Shown one piece after another: positions 1 through 10,953 of a stretch of 64,000 bases of DNA. Source of the stretch: Lonicera japonica (Eukaryota > Streptophyta > Magnoliopsida > Dipsacales > Caprifoliaceae); the NCBI GenBank assembly GCA_021464415.1, contig CM038471.1, forward strand, positions 72,146,851-72,210,850. Direction: 5' to 3'. The stretch's first letter is position 1. Each line of letters opens with the position of its first letter. Position numbers and translations under genes: made by a program. Below the pieces are notes generated by a model. It was not told the origin of the DNA, searched no databases, and saw only the letters and a program-made list of their open reading frames with translations.

Positions 1-20
1 CGTTTCCCTTTCAATCTCAG

Positions 21-82
21 GTATTTGTCAAACATTCACCAGTGTTGATGCTTCCTACCGTAAAGAAATGTTGAACAGACAG
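21..82 (+). other. possible internal exon at the window edge
   Basis: A pyrimidine-rich tract ending in CAG precedes this 62-base segment and a GTATAT donor follows it. One frame is open and has a protein-like composition (it reads through ...FTSVDASYRKEML). The rest of the gene would lie to the left, outside the window, or further right where I see no partner exon. I do not recognise the family. The call rests only on splice-site-like borders and an open frame, so it may be chance. Confidence 0.2.
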
Positions 83-616
83 GTATATGCCAAATTATCA
101 AATTTCAGATATGTGACCAAAATTAACATATCTGCATAAAAAAATTGTTATTTGTTTATATTTTCCTTCTGAAGCATATCAGGCTGTGTTATTAGACTTA
201 TTGAATTCTCTTTCCAGTACTTTTATTTGGAAAACTATATCTTAGGGAATGTCTTCATTTTTGTCTTTATGAATCTTGTGACCGAGCCCGAGAAAGTGAA
301 TGAGAATTTGAGTTTTTTGCAGTTGAACGCTCCAATGAGCAAACCAGGGAAAATTGCAATTTACTTGATTTATGTAGTTACCCAACAAACTTAATATTGA
401 ACTTGAGGTTTGCTACATTGTACAAGACAAATATATTTCTAAGAAAGAGACTGCAATCTATAAAAGATTCAAATCGTTACATTTATTTGAAGTCACATGT
501 AAGAGCATGTAGACATTAGACATTCAGTGAAGCAGAAAGAAAAATGAAAAAAACAGAGACAGAAACAGAAAAAAAACAAACGATATTTTTTTTTTCCTTT
601 TTCTAGAATATATGCA
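83..616. other. spacer, no gene seen
   Basis: AT-rich sequence downstream of the minus-strand MCTP gene; it should include that gene's 3' untranslated region and polyadenylation signals. A purine-rich, A-rich stretch lies at about 535-580. Nothing coding is recognised. Confidence 0.5.
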
Positions 617-3600
617 TCAAAGCAAACTATCTGTTCGAGCCGGCAATCTCTTGAAGAAGTTACTAGGAACCGAAGGCAATTTACTTCGAAATCTAGGATG
701 CCTCAACATATACAAACCAGCAACCAGAGCCACCACTCTAAACGGCGTCACATACAGCACCACCGCTGCACAAAGACAGAACATTATAAAAAGGCTAGTT
801 GCTCTCGGGTCTCTCCAGCTAAGTACCGACTGTAACCTCTCCCCTTGAGTCGCTATATCTCCCACAACTGTCTGAATTCTCCCGGCCACACTTCTAATCC
901 TATCGTACCTCATTTGAACAATATCATTTGGCCTAGAAGTAGGAAAAGTGTCAAATTCCTCATCGAGCTCATCTGGGTTCACTGCCTCGGCCCATGAGAG
1001 CCTAGTGTCCATATGGGGCGGGTGCCTCGGTCGAACCCGATAGTTCCATAGCCCAATGAGGAACATATAGAGGAAAAGCGTTGGCATTATGAGTTCAGGG
1101 TACCAAATTAATATCAAAAAAAGAACATGAACTAGAACCGATGTGACCGGGTTCTTCCAATTGCAAACATCACCGAACCATCTGCTAATAGAGAACATAC
1201 CTGAGAGCAATGACATTATTCGGAAAAAGTTAGCTTTGCTTCTTCTCATACTCCACATGTGTGAATCCACATCTAGCATATACTCCACCACCTCTTTCCT
1301 TAGCGGCGGTTCGGCTCGGCCTAGCCTCACCGCCACAATATTCATCGCTTGGTATCTCAAATTGTCGACTTGGTTCACTGTGAAAGGATGTAAGTAATGC
1401 ATTTTGGGGAGCAAAGGGTGACCGTAGATATAAATCATGTTAGCCAGAGATAGGGTGGTGAACCTAACGGCTAGTTGGAGATCGCCCATTTTCTTCACCC
1501 CAGACGGGTGTAGAACAAGAAGTGGGTAAGAATGCGTATAGATACGATGAGCCTCGAGAGTTGATAACCTTATTCTTACCTTGCCTATTCTCGAATCTCG
1601 TGCTGAAGAAGTGCCAGGTTTCTCATTTCCCAAGTGGCAGTTATCGAAAACTCCAATTGTTATCACCGTGCAAGGATCGTAAACTTCCCAAGTGTACTGC
1701 TCGTTCCATTTGGGACTAAAGGTCTCGAGAATTGTTCGAGTTCGGACCCATTTCTGGCCATACTTAGCCACACAATAAGCATCGGTCTTCCCTCGGCCAT
1801 CCTTCATCTTCATCGGCAGTAGCCCTTGTGCACCTAATATGCCCACTTCCAATATCCCAATAGGTTGCTTCCATAGCTGTCGTGCAGTTGGCCGTTGATC
1901 GCTTATGTACATGGTGGATTCATCAAGTACATGGTATCCTCCTTCGAGACAAACCCGCAGGTGGATCCGACTCGAAAACTGGACTTCTTTCCTCCTATCA
2001 CCTTCCAAGGCTCCGAACCCGAATTTCTCTAAGTTGAACCACCGAGAATGGACTGGCCGGTGATCGAGCCGCTTCTCAAAAATGGTGAGTGGCAGGCTTA
2101 TCCTGCCCAACACGTCGTCTCTGGAAAGGTGAACCCGGTCCTCAATGGTTAGAACCAGGTTCTCCTCAAAAGGCTCAGCGGCAACAAAAACCAAATCTTC
2201 GTTCCAAAGGGGGTTCATGGTCCGAGCTGGGCTAATCTTGGTTTTAAGTACTTGGTTCCCAACTTGAACTTTGGCAAAAACTTCAGGGAGACGGCTTTTA
2301 TCATTCGGGATAATATCTTGACCTTCAATGACATTCACTCTCAAGTACCAAAGCTTCGGTGAGACATAAACCTTGGACCGAATGCTAAATACGCCCTCAC
2401 CTTGAACCAAAGCCGCATCCGAATGCCAAGCCTCAGGAAAGGCTTCATCGGCTTGCGTTCCCATCCAAACAGCAAGCATGATTTCCCCCCTCACCTTTCC
2501 CCCTCCTCGCCGATCCTCTAATCTGTACCATTGAGGAGCCAACGGACTATCAGGTGGGACCCTAGTGGGGACCTCATTCAAGTCGAAAACCACCTTCCCA
2601 AGATACTCATCTCTACCTACCATCTCTTTGTCCTTCACAAAAACTTCAAGAACCGAGGATTGAACCCGGTCTTTGGAGAATGCAAATACCTGGTTCCATT
2701 CGGGGTTCATTTTCTTCTCAAAGTGCTTCGTTCTTCCTTTATAGTTACCGAGCTTCACCTCCACATATGGATCACAGGTAGCGGTAATCAAGCTCGGTGG
2801 AAGATCTTTGGCCTTCACCACTCGAACGTAAAGATGAAATGTTTGTTCCACAAGGTCGTACGTGCTTGTTAACCTCTCTCCGCCTAGCCACCCTCTTTCA
2901 TTGGGCCAACGCTCACCGAGCTGTGGGCTCGTGTCCTTTAGCTCGTAGTCTTCTTGGTGGCTCGGATTCGTCTGCGCATTGGCCGTGTACTGCATAGTTA
3001 CTTGCCCTGGTTGCTGATGTACTTGGTGTTTGTGTATGTGTTGAGTAGTCTCTACTCTTTGCTCAACCGACTCTTTGATGTCTTCCTTTGTCTCGCCAGG
3101 TGGCACGCTGTCTTTAGACTTGGTTGAAGTTTGGATCACAACTGTCGAAATTTCCTTATCAGTTTCTTTTGTAATAGCTTTATGGCCATTGACAACAGAA
3201 AGTTCTGGTTCGGTAGTAGGTTTGGGAGAAGACTCGGGCTCAGATTCGGGTGAGATATAGACTTTGAGGCCAATGTCACCTTTGACGAATGAAGAAAACC
3301 ACTTCTTTTCTAGTGGGAACCTTTGGTAAGCTTCTTCCCCTTTCTTGACAATGTTTGAGCAAGGAATTCTCACTTTTCCAAGAAAGTTGCGACCAGGAAT
3401 TGGTTTCCTCTCGTTGTAGACAGAGATTTCAATGAATTGGTGGTGATGGTAGTGTCTGGATTGGTCGAAATCGAAGAGAAGTTTGTGGTTCCAAATGGGG
3501 TTGAGATTCTTTTGGATAGTTTTGGTTCTACTAAGCTGGTTTTCGAAATCAACTTCTACAAATGGACTAGCCGAACCTTCACCGTCTTTGGGCATAAGAT

Positions 3601-3643
3601 TATGAGCATCTATTACTTCCACTACCAGCTTCATTCCCCTCAC
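617..3643 (-). CDS. MCTP: multiple C2 domain and transmembrane region protein
   Basis: This intronless 1008-residue protein has the layout of plant MCTPs (the QUIRKY/FTIP family). These anchor at the ER, often at plasmodesmata, and tether it to the plasma membrane through Ca2+/lipid-binding C2 domains. Four C2 domains are visible: one at the extreme N-terminus (KLVVEVIDAHNLMPKDGEG) and three starting near residues 265 (FHLYVRVVKAKDLPPS), 425 (LWYLRVNVIEGQDI) and 600 (GILEVGILGAQGLLPM). A low-complexity, Ser/Glu/Gln-rich linker separates the first two. The C-terminal third is the PRT_C region with two hydrophobic blocks (around VLFLILIWYPELIMPTLFLY and near the C-terminus), ending in a basic tail. 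The first ATG puts the C2 core only a few residues from the N-terminus, as in family members; Met4 is an alternative. Lack of introns is typical. The exact paralogue cannot be fixed by eye. Confidence 0.95.
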   Translation of the reverse strand: MRGMKLVVEVIDAHNLMPKDGEGSASPFVEVDFENQLSRTKTIQKNLNPIWNHKLLFDFDQSRHYHHHQFIEISVYNERKPIPGRNFLGKVRIPCSNIVKKGEEAYQRFPLEKKWFSSFVKGDIGLKVYISPESEPESSPKPTTEPELSVVNGHKAITKETDKEISTVVIQTSTKSKDSVPPGETKEDIKESVEQRVETTQHIHKHQVHQQPGQVTMQYTANAQTNPSHQEDYELKDTSPQLGERWPNERGWLGGERLTSTYDLVEQTFHLYVRVVKAKDLPPSLITATCDPYVEVKLGNYKGRTKHFEKKMNPEWNQVFAFSKDRVQSSVLEVFVKDKEMVGRDEYLGKVVFDLNEVPTRVPPDSPLAPQWYRLEDRRGGGKVRGEIMLAVWMGTQADEAFPEAWHSDAALVQGEGVFSIRSKVYVSPKLWYLRVNVIEGQDIIPNDKSRLPEVFAKVQVGNQVLKTKISPARTMNPLWNEDLVFVAAEPFEENLVLTIEDRVHLSRDDVLGRISLPLTIFEKRLDHRPVHSRWFNLEKFGFGALEGDRRKEVQFSSRIHLRVCLEGGYHVLDESTMYISDQRPTARQLWKQPIGILEVGILGAQGLLPMKMKDGRGKTDAYCVAKYGQKWVRTRTILETFSPKWNEQYTWEVYDPCTVITIGVFDNCHLGNEKPGTSSARDSRIGKVRIRLSTLEAHRIYTHSYPLLVLHPSGVKKMGDLQLAVRFTTLSLANMIYIYGHPLLPKMHYLHPFTVNQVDNLRYQAMNIVAVRLGRAEPPLRKEVVEYMLDVDSHMWSMRRSKANFFRIMSLLSGMFSISRWFGDVCNWKNPVTSVLVHVLFLILIWYPELIMPTLFLYMFLIGLWNYRVRPRHPPHMDTRLSWAEAVNPDELDEEFDTFPTSRPNDIVQMRYDRIRSVAGRIQTVVGDIATQGERLQSVLSWRDPRATSLFIMFCLCAAVVLYVTPFRVVALVAGLYMLRHPRFRSKLPSVPSNFFKRLPARTDSLL

Positions 3644-5581
3644 AAGATATCTCTATCTCAACTATGAAGCAAAGAGGTAATATGGAATCTCTTTCTCCTA
3701 CACACACACATAGACAGGTGCATGGTATCATTTTGATAGTGAAAGAAAGGAATGTTTTGCTGAAGAAGCTGTCTGTGAGTTCAAGCAAAAAACACAAGAT
3801 GAGAAAGAGGGAAAAATGGAGGGAAGGCATAAACTTTTTAAAAGAAACAAAGTGAACCATCAAATTAAACAAGACTAGTTTAATAGTTATTTCTTAAAAC
3901 TTTATGTAGGTATTCTATGGCATAATCGAGTGGAAAAAGGAGAAAATTATGTACTTACAATTCAGCTTGGGGTACAAACAGTTATTGCCTTATTGCACAT
4001 TCAATCATTATTTTTAAATTTTTATAATTATTATTGACTTCCTTTTTTCGCAGGAAGCATACTGGTTTTTGGCTGAAACTAATTTAGGCTCATGCGACTA
4101 CCATAGCCTTCAGTTTGGGGGTTCTATAAATATTTTTAATTCCTAGCCCATTTTAGCTGTTAAAAAAGCAATGTACAAATTTAAAAGCAGAGAGTACAAT
4201 TTTACAAGCACGTGCTTGCTTTGGAAATAGCCAGTGCTGATTTGACAAAAACGTAGCCATGTATGTTTACTTATTTACGAAGATGTCGAGTGTTATATAG
4301 ACATAATTCTCGTCACTGATCCTCTTTTCTCGGGTTAAGATTCTCACATTTTTTAGCTTGAGAGTAAATGGGAATATATATATATACATATATATAGATA
4401 TTTTTATACCAGGCAGTAACCGCCGGGCCAAATCTAATGGTTGAGTAAATGAGAATATATGATTTTTTTTATTTTATTTCTTTTGAAAGTAGAATATCTA
4501 AACTTCTCATTTTTTTCTCACAATAACAAACAATATCTTTATTTTAGATGAAACTCAAACCTGTGATTTTTTGGGACTAGACAGGTGTTTTTACCGACCA
4601 ATTTACTTCACCGTAAAAAATTATCGGCTACTAATTACATTGAAATAGGTGTATCCTCAAAGTATAAAAAGTTCAAATATTACTCTTAATTTAAGACGAC
4701 ACGAGAGTATATATAATAAATTATTATTGAAACCCATGATCTGTTTAATAATGCTTTACTTTTCCCAATGAAATGGGTTTTCGGACAGAAAAAGTGAAAA
4801 AGAAAAGAAAATGCATTGCTTGGATCCACTGTGCTTAAACTTGAAGAACATTCTATTCTTGTTAAGGCAGCAATGCCGTAGCCAATGTGTGGAAAAGGGA
4901 GCAGGTGAGAATAGAAAAAGACTTAAAAATACACACATGAAATTAAAAGAAAAGCAAAAGCATAACCCTAAAAAGTGTCTGGAGCCTTGTAACCATTACC
5001 CCCCAAAGATGCTTTTCCTGTTTTTAATCGATTTATTATAAGACTATAGGTACTGTGAAAGTAATTATTTATTTGTTAGTATATAATATTGTTTTAAAAA
5101 ATTATATTGTATGATTGTAAAATTTTATATTATTTTGACAATAAAAATAATTATTTTAAGAATATATACTTTTATTAGTAATTTTGTGAACTGTTTTATG
5201 CATATGGGCCTAAGTAATTTGGACTGATATTTTGTTGAAGTGTAAAAATAAAAATGAGAAGTTTAAAATTTGACATTCAACCCTGTTCTTTATTTTTGTG
5301 TTACATCTGGTATGTTCATAATTTCCTCCCGTCGAAATTATTTTACCTTTTATTTTACATAAAGATATACTAACCCAAAATTTATGCCTCTTAAATTAAT
5401 TTCAAAATCTTCTACTTCAAAAGAGAGCGAAATTTGATATATATTACACGTGTGTTTGAAACAAGCAATGTATAATTAGATAAACCTGGATACAATAATT
5501 ATGTCCTGTCAATATAAATACAAAATCTAACATGAGAATTATTCGTAACAATTAACGCAAAATGTATCAACTCTCATACAT
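3644..5581. other. MCTP upstream region and AT-rich spacer
   Basis: The part next to 3644 should hold the MCTP promoter and 5' UTR, read leftward. The rest is AT-rich and contains a TA-rich microsatellite at about 4374-4400. Short open frames here look like chance. The spacer ends at the CAAAG target site (5582-5586) of the copia element. Confidence 0.5.
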
Positions 5582-5586
5582 CAAAG

Positions 5587-6411
5587 TGTTGGAGTTTTTG
5601 TGTATTTAAAGAAAAATAAAACCAAGACAAGGTGATTTAATGTGATGTGATGGTTGATGTGATGTTATCCCAAGTCCCACATAGGAGAGATATAAAACCT
5701 TTCATGAGTTTATATATGGAAGAATTTGCTTAAGGGCTTGAGCCCTTTGGGCATTAGACTTTTGTGCTATTGGGTGAGGACTTGGATGAATGTGGTTCAC
5801 CACACGCGCGCCGACCGACCCGAGCCCGGCCCGGTCTCGGGCTTTGGGCTTGGGTAGTGTATTATCTTTTTATACAAAATACATTTAAAGAATTTTATTT
5901 ATTAAAAATAAAATAAATTTATAAAGAACTAGCTCCCTCATTTTCCTCCATGATTTACGCCAACATGTCCCTTGATTCCCTCCGGATTTTCCTCAAAGCT
6001 GTTTTTGGCTCCTACTTTATCCCTTAATAACGGATCTAATTTTGGACAAGAAAATTAACTTTCTACAAAAAGGAAACCAGAGAGCCTATCTATCGGTCTG
6101 CAAATATTTTCCTTCAAAAAAAAAAGATTTTTCGGTGAAAATTTTTTTTAGCCTCCGGCAGTAGAAAATATTCCGATCCCGAGCAATTAAAAGAGTGTTA
6201 TTGTCGAGCGATCGAAAACGTGCACATCGATCGTACAGAGAGTTTCTGGGCTGTTTCATCCTGGGGACGGCGTGGCATATTCAGAACTGCTAGCACAATT
6301 CCGGGCAGAGCCGCGAAACGTCTTAAAGAGAGCGACTTAGTCCGCGACTCAACCCGGTGTACTCTCTACCTTATCTATTTTAGATTCAGCAGTTCATCAT
6401 ATTTCCCAACA
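5587..6411 (+). repeat. left terminal repeat (LTR) of the copia element
   Basis: This 825-bp repeat begins TGTTGG and ends CCAACA, as copia LTRs do. It carries a promoter-like segment near 5690 (GTCCCACA, then a TATAAAA box) reading rightward, so this copy seems to be in the sense orientation for gag-pol. Compared with the right copy it has about 46 extra bases after CGCGCGCC near 5818-5863 (a GC-rich CCCGAGCCCGGCCC tract). Its last 192 bases (6220-6411) are open in frame with Gag. Confidence 0.9.
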
Positions 6412-6456
6412 CTTTTAAGACGTTTTCTATTCTGCTATTTTTGTATAACTGTTGTC

Positions 6457-7264
6457 ATGGCTAATGAACATAATCAAGCTGCTGCTTCTGGCTCATTGAA
6501 TCAACCCTTTAAATTTGAGGGTCTGCACTTTAGGAGGTGGAAACAAAAAATGTTTTTTTACTTAACTCTTAAGAAGGTGGAATCTACTTGTGTTTCTGAA
6601 AAACCCACCTTCCTTAATCCGATTTCTGAGGCAGATCATAAGACTCTCAAAACTTGGGAAGACAATGATTATGCTTGCAGAAATCTGATCTTGAATGCTC
6701 TTCACGATGAGCTTTATGATGTTTACCTCCCGTGCAAATCCGCAAAAGAAATTTGGGATTCACTTCAAAAGAAATATGACACCGAAGAGGCTGGGTCTAA
6801 AAAATACGCTGTCAGTCGTTATCTGAAATATCAGATGACGGACGACAAGTCTATTGTTACACAGTCTCACGAACTTCAGAAAATTGCACATGAGATTATT
6901 TCTGAAGGGATGAAATTTGATGAGCAGTTTCAAGTGGCAGTTTTGATTGATAAATTACCCCCTGGATGGAAAGATTTCAAAAAAAGTTTGCGTCACAAAT
7001 CTAAAGAGTTTTCATTTGAAAGTTTGATTACTAAATTCAGGATTGAGGAGGAAAACCGTAAGCAAGATCGGAATGATGAGGTTCTGGTTGTTTTTAACAA
7101 AAATCAGAACCGTAACCAAAATCAGAATCGCTCGAACAACACCCCTCCTGCTCTAAGGCCGAACCGGAAAAATATGAAAAATCAGAACGGTGGAAATAAT
7201 GCGAACCGGTACGGGAACCAGAATAGGAACAACCAAACTCAGAACCAAAACAGAAATGGCCAGG

Positions 7265-7327
<63 letters not shown>

Positions 7328-10300
7328 GTGTGTTCTCTTGTTATCACTGTGGAAAGCCTGGTCATATGGCAAGAAATTGTCGAAACAAACGCCGAGTTCC
7401 TCAGGCGAATGTTACTGAAGAAGAGCCCTTAGTGGCTATGATAACAGAAATTAATCTGGTATCGGGTTCTGAAGGTTGGTGGGTAGATACTGGCGCCTCT
7501 CGTCATGTCTGCCATGATCGTGCTCTATTTAAGACCTATTCTGATGCTGTTGATAAGAAAGTGTTGTTGGGTGATTCCCACACCACTAATGTTGCTGGGA
7601 CGGGTGATGTCGAGTTGAAATTCACTTCTGGAAAGACTGTCATCCTTAAGGATGTTCTGCATACTCCAAAAATTCGAAAGAATCTTGTTTCGGGTTACAT
7701 CCTTAATAAAGCTGGATTTGTTCAAACTATTGGGGCAGATTTGTTTACTCTTACTAAGAATGGTGTATTTGTGGGGAAGGGGTATGCTTGTGATGGGATG
7801 TTTAAATTGAATGTTGATGCTAATAAAGCTGTTTCTAGTTCTGCTTATATGATTTGTTCATTTAATGTGTGGCATGCTAGACTTTGTCATGTTAATAAGC
7901 GCCTTATTAAGAACATGAGTAAACTGGAAATTATTCCCCCCTTATCATTAAATGATTTCGAAAAATGTGAATTCTGTAGCCAAGCAAAGATTACTAAAAC
8001 ACCTCACAAATCTGTTTTAAGAGAAACTGAACCTTTTGAATTAATTCATTCGGATATTTGTGAATTTGATGGTGTTTTAACGAGAAATGGAAAAAGGTAT
8101 TTTATTACTTTTATTGATGATAATTCGGATTTTTCCTATATTTACCTTATGAAAAATAAAAGTGAAGCAATTGATATGTTTAAAATATTTTCTACAGAAA
8201 TTGAAAATCAGTTTAATAAGAAAATAAAAAGATTTCGGAGTGATAGAGGAACCGAATATGATTCAACTGATTTTAAAAATCTCTATACTTCACTTGGTAT
8301 TATTCATGAGACGACTGCTCCATATTCACCTGAAATGAATGGAAAAGCCGAAAGGAAAAATAGAACCTTTGCCGAATTAATTGTTGCTACGCTACTAAAT
8401 TCGGGGGCTGCCTCACATTGGTGGGGAGAGATTTTATTAACCGTTTGTCACGTTCTTAATAGGGTGCCTAAGGTTAAATCTAATTTATCCCCCTATGAGA
8501 TTTTAAATAATAAAAGGCCTAATATTTCTTATTTACGCGTTTGGGGGTGCCTTTCTTACGTACGTATTCCTGATCCTAAAAGATCTAAGCTTACTAGTAG
8601 AGCTTATGAATGTGTTTTTATCGGATATGCTATTAATAGTAAGGCCTATAGATTTTATGATTTGAAAAATCAGGTTATTATTGAATCTAATGATGTAGAT
8701 TTTTATGAAAATAAATTTCCTTTTAAATTAAAGAATAGTGGGGGTAGCTCATTACCTTCTAGCTCTAATTTACCTACTAGTACCATGCACCATGGTACAT
8801 CAATTGAACCTAGGAAAAGTAAAAGAGTTAGAACCGCTAAAGATTTTGGACCTGATTTTTATGCATACACTTTAGAAGATGATCCATCCACTATTCAAGA
8901 AGCGTTATCTTCTTTAGATGCTGACCTTTGGCAAGAAGCCATTAACGATGAAATGGATTCCTTAGAATCAAATAGAACTTGGCATCTAGTAGACCTTCCT
9001 CCTGGTTGTAAAACCATAGGTTGTAAGTGGATACTTAAAAAGAAATTAAATCCTGATGGCACTGTGATAAATACAAAGCACGTTTAGTTGTCAAGGGTTA
9101 TAGACAACGTGAAAATGTAGATTTCTTTGATACTTATTCTCCCGTTACTAGAATAACATCTATACGTGTTTTGATTGCCCTAGCTTCCTTGCACGATCTT
9201 GTTGTGCATCAAATGGATGTAAAAACCGCTTTCCTTAATGGAGAATTAGAAGAAGAAATTTACATGGAACAACCTGAAGGATTCATTATTACAGGCCAAG
9301 AACAAAAAGTATGCAAATTAGATAAATCCCTTTATGGTTTGAAACAGGCTCCTAAGCAATGGCATGAGAAATTTGATGCATTGATTATTGCAAATGGATT
9401 TAGAATTAATAAAAGTGATAAATGCATTTATTATAAGACTGAGAATAATGCTTGCACTATTATATGTTTGTATGTTGATGACTTGCTTATTTTTGGTTCT
9501 AATATCCATGTAGTTAATAATGTGAAATCCATGCTATGTGAAAATTTTGATATGAAGGATTTGGGAGAAGCCAATGTAATTTTAGGGATTAAAATTACTA
9601 GGACGGAAAGGGGACTTTCTTTGGATCAATCTCATTACATTGAGAAGATTCTAAGGAAATATAATTACTCAGATTGTAAACCAGCATGTACTCCATATGA
9701 TCCTAGTGTGAAGTTGTTCAAGAACACTGGAGACAGTGTTAGACAAACTGAGTATGCGAGCATCATTGGTAGCCTTCGATACGCTACTGATTGCACTAGG
9801 CCCGATATTGCTTATGCAGTGGGGGTACTATGCAGGTTTACTAGCAGTCCTAGTATGGAGCATTGGCATGCTATTGAGAGGGTCATGCGTTATTTAAAAA
9901 GAACCATGAACCTAAAGTTACACTATCAAAAGTTTCCCGCTGTCCTAGAAGGATATAGCGATGCTGACTGGAACACCCTGTCAGAAGATTCCAAGGCCAC
10001 TAGTGGATATATCTTCAGTATTGCTGGAGGTGCGGTTTCTTGGAAATCCAAGAAACAGACCATTTTGGCCCAGTCTACGATGGAGTCAGAGATGATAGCA
10101 CTAGCTGCTGCTAGTGAAGAAGCAAGTTGGCTGAGAAGCTTTCTTGCAGATACCCCTCTATGGGAGAGACCGATCCCAGCTGTCCTTATCCACTGCGATA
10201 GTACCGCGGCTATTGCAAAAGTTCAGAACCGTTACTATAACGGTAAGAAACGACAAATTCGTCGTAAACACAGCACGGTTAGAGAGTTACTCTCCAAAGG

Positions 10301-10424
10301 TGCTGTAAGAGTGGATTATGTGCGGTCTGAGAAAAATTTGGCTGATCCTTTGACGAAAGGACTAACGAGAGAGAAGGTGCTTAACACCTCAAAAGGGATG
10401 GGGTTAACGCCCAACGAAATTTGA
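6457..10424 (+). pseudogene. copia gag-pol polyprotein, frameshifted
   Basis: The Gag start at 6457 (MANEHNQ) begins the polyprotein. Domains follow copia order: Gag UBN2-type domain, a poly-Asn tract, a CCHC zinc knuckle (CYHCGKPGHMARNC, 7338-7379), aspartic protease (WWVDTGAS, about 7480), GAG-pre-integrase (HARLCH), an integrase core with catalytic Asp, Asp and Glu (HSDIC about 8050, SDRGTEYD about 8240, NGKAERKN about 8350), reverse transcriptase with YVDD (9472-9483), and RNase H (GYSDADW, about 9955). The frame breaks near 9066, where one base seems to be missing; the RT then continues in another frame through to 10424. Every catalytic motif I looked for is otherwise present, so the copy may be fairly young. 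An in-frame extension upstream to 6220 lies inside the LTR. Confidence 0.92.
7265..7325 (+). repeat. (AAT)n microsatellite coding poly-Asn in Gag
   Basis: About twenty perfect AAT units lie within the gag frame just upstream of the zinc knuckle. They extend a region already rich in Asn and Gln. Because the unit length is three, size changes keep the frame. Confidence 0.95.
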
Positions 10425-10938
10425 GTCACTGTAATAGTAACCCAACCTATGGACTGGAGATCCCAAGAAATAGGTTCAAAGGGTAAACAACAAGTTACAA
10501 GTGATACTTTAGAAATCATGTAGTATTATCTCATCCCTATGGAGCATGATATCTTGAAGCGGTGAAAAGGTTGAGCACATGCTCTTAATGAGTTCTATAG
10601 CTCTATGTGGAGTGGGGTACCGATGCTACAAGAGTACTCTTGATAGACTCACCTATGTGAATGTGGAAGAGAGGTCGCTTCCTATGGAATTTTGGGCAAA
10701 TTCTCTAGAGCATTCACTAACCGGGATATAAGCACATGGCCATAACGTGCTGGCTTTTTGGACAACACTCTTGGGGCCGGTGTGTGTTGTGATTGTCAGA
10801 GATAGAGTTCAAAACTACGAGTTACTCTAGTATAGTCTGAAACACATACACTACGTAAAGGTTCAAGTTGAAAAATACCTTTACTTATGCACTGTCCTAT
10901 GTATATATACTCGATGAAAAAAAGTTTTTCCTAAAATA

Positions 10939-10953
10939 CAAGTGGGGGATAAG
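10939..10953 (+). promoter_or_regulatory. polypurine tract of the copia element
   Basis: CAAGTGGGGGATAAG lies directly before the TGTTGG start of the right terminal repeat. It matches the usual copia plus-strand primer in sequence and position. Its presence at this junction is notable because the following repeat is inverted relative to the left one. Confidence 0.75.

Noticed and set aside
7094..7372. Minus-strand frames of poly-Tyr or poly-Ile opposite gag
   Set aside because: They are shadows of the AAT microsatellite in the gag frame and have no independent support.
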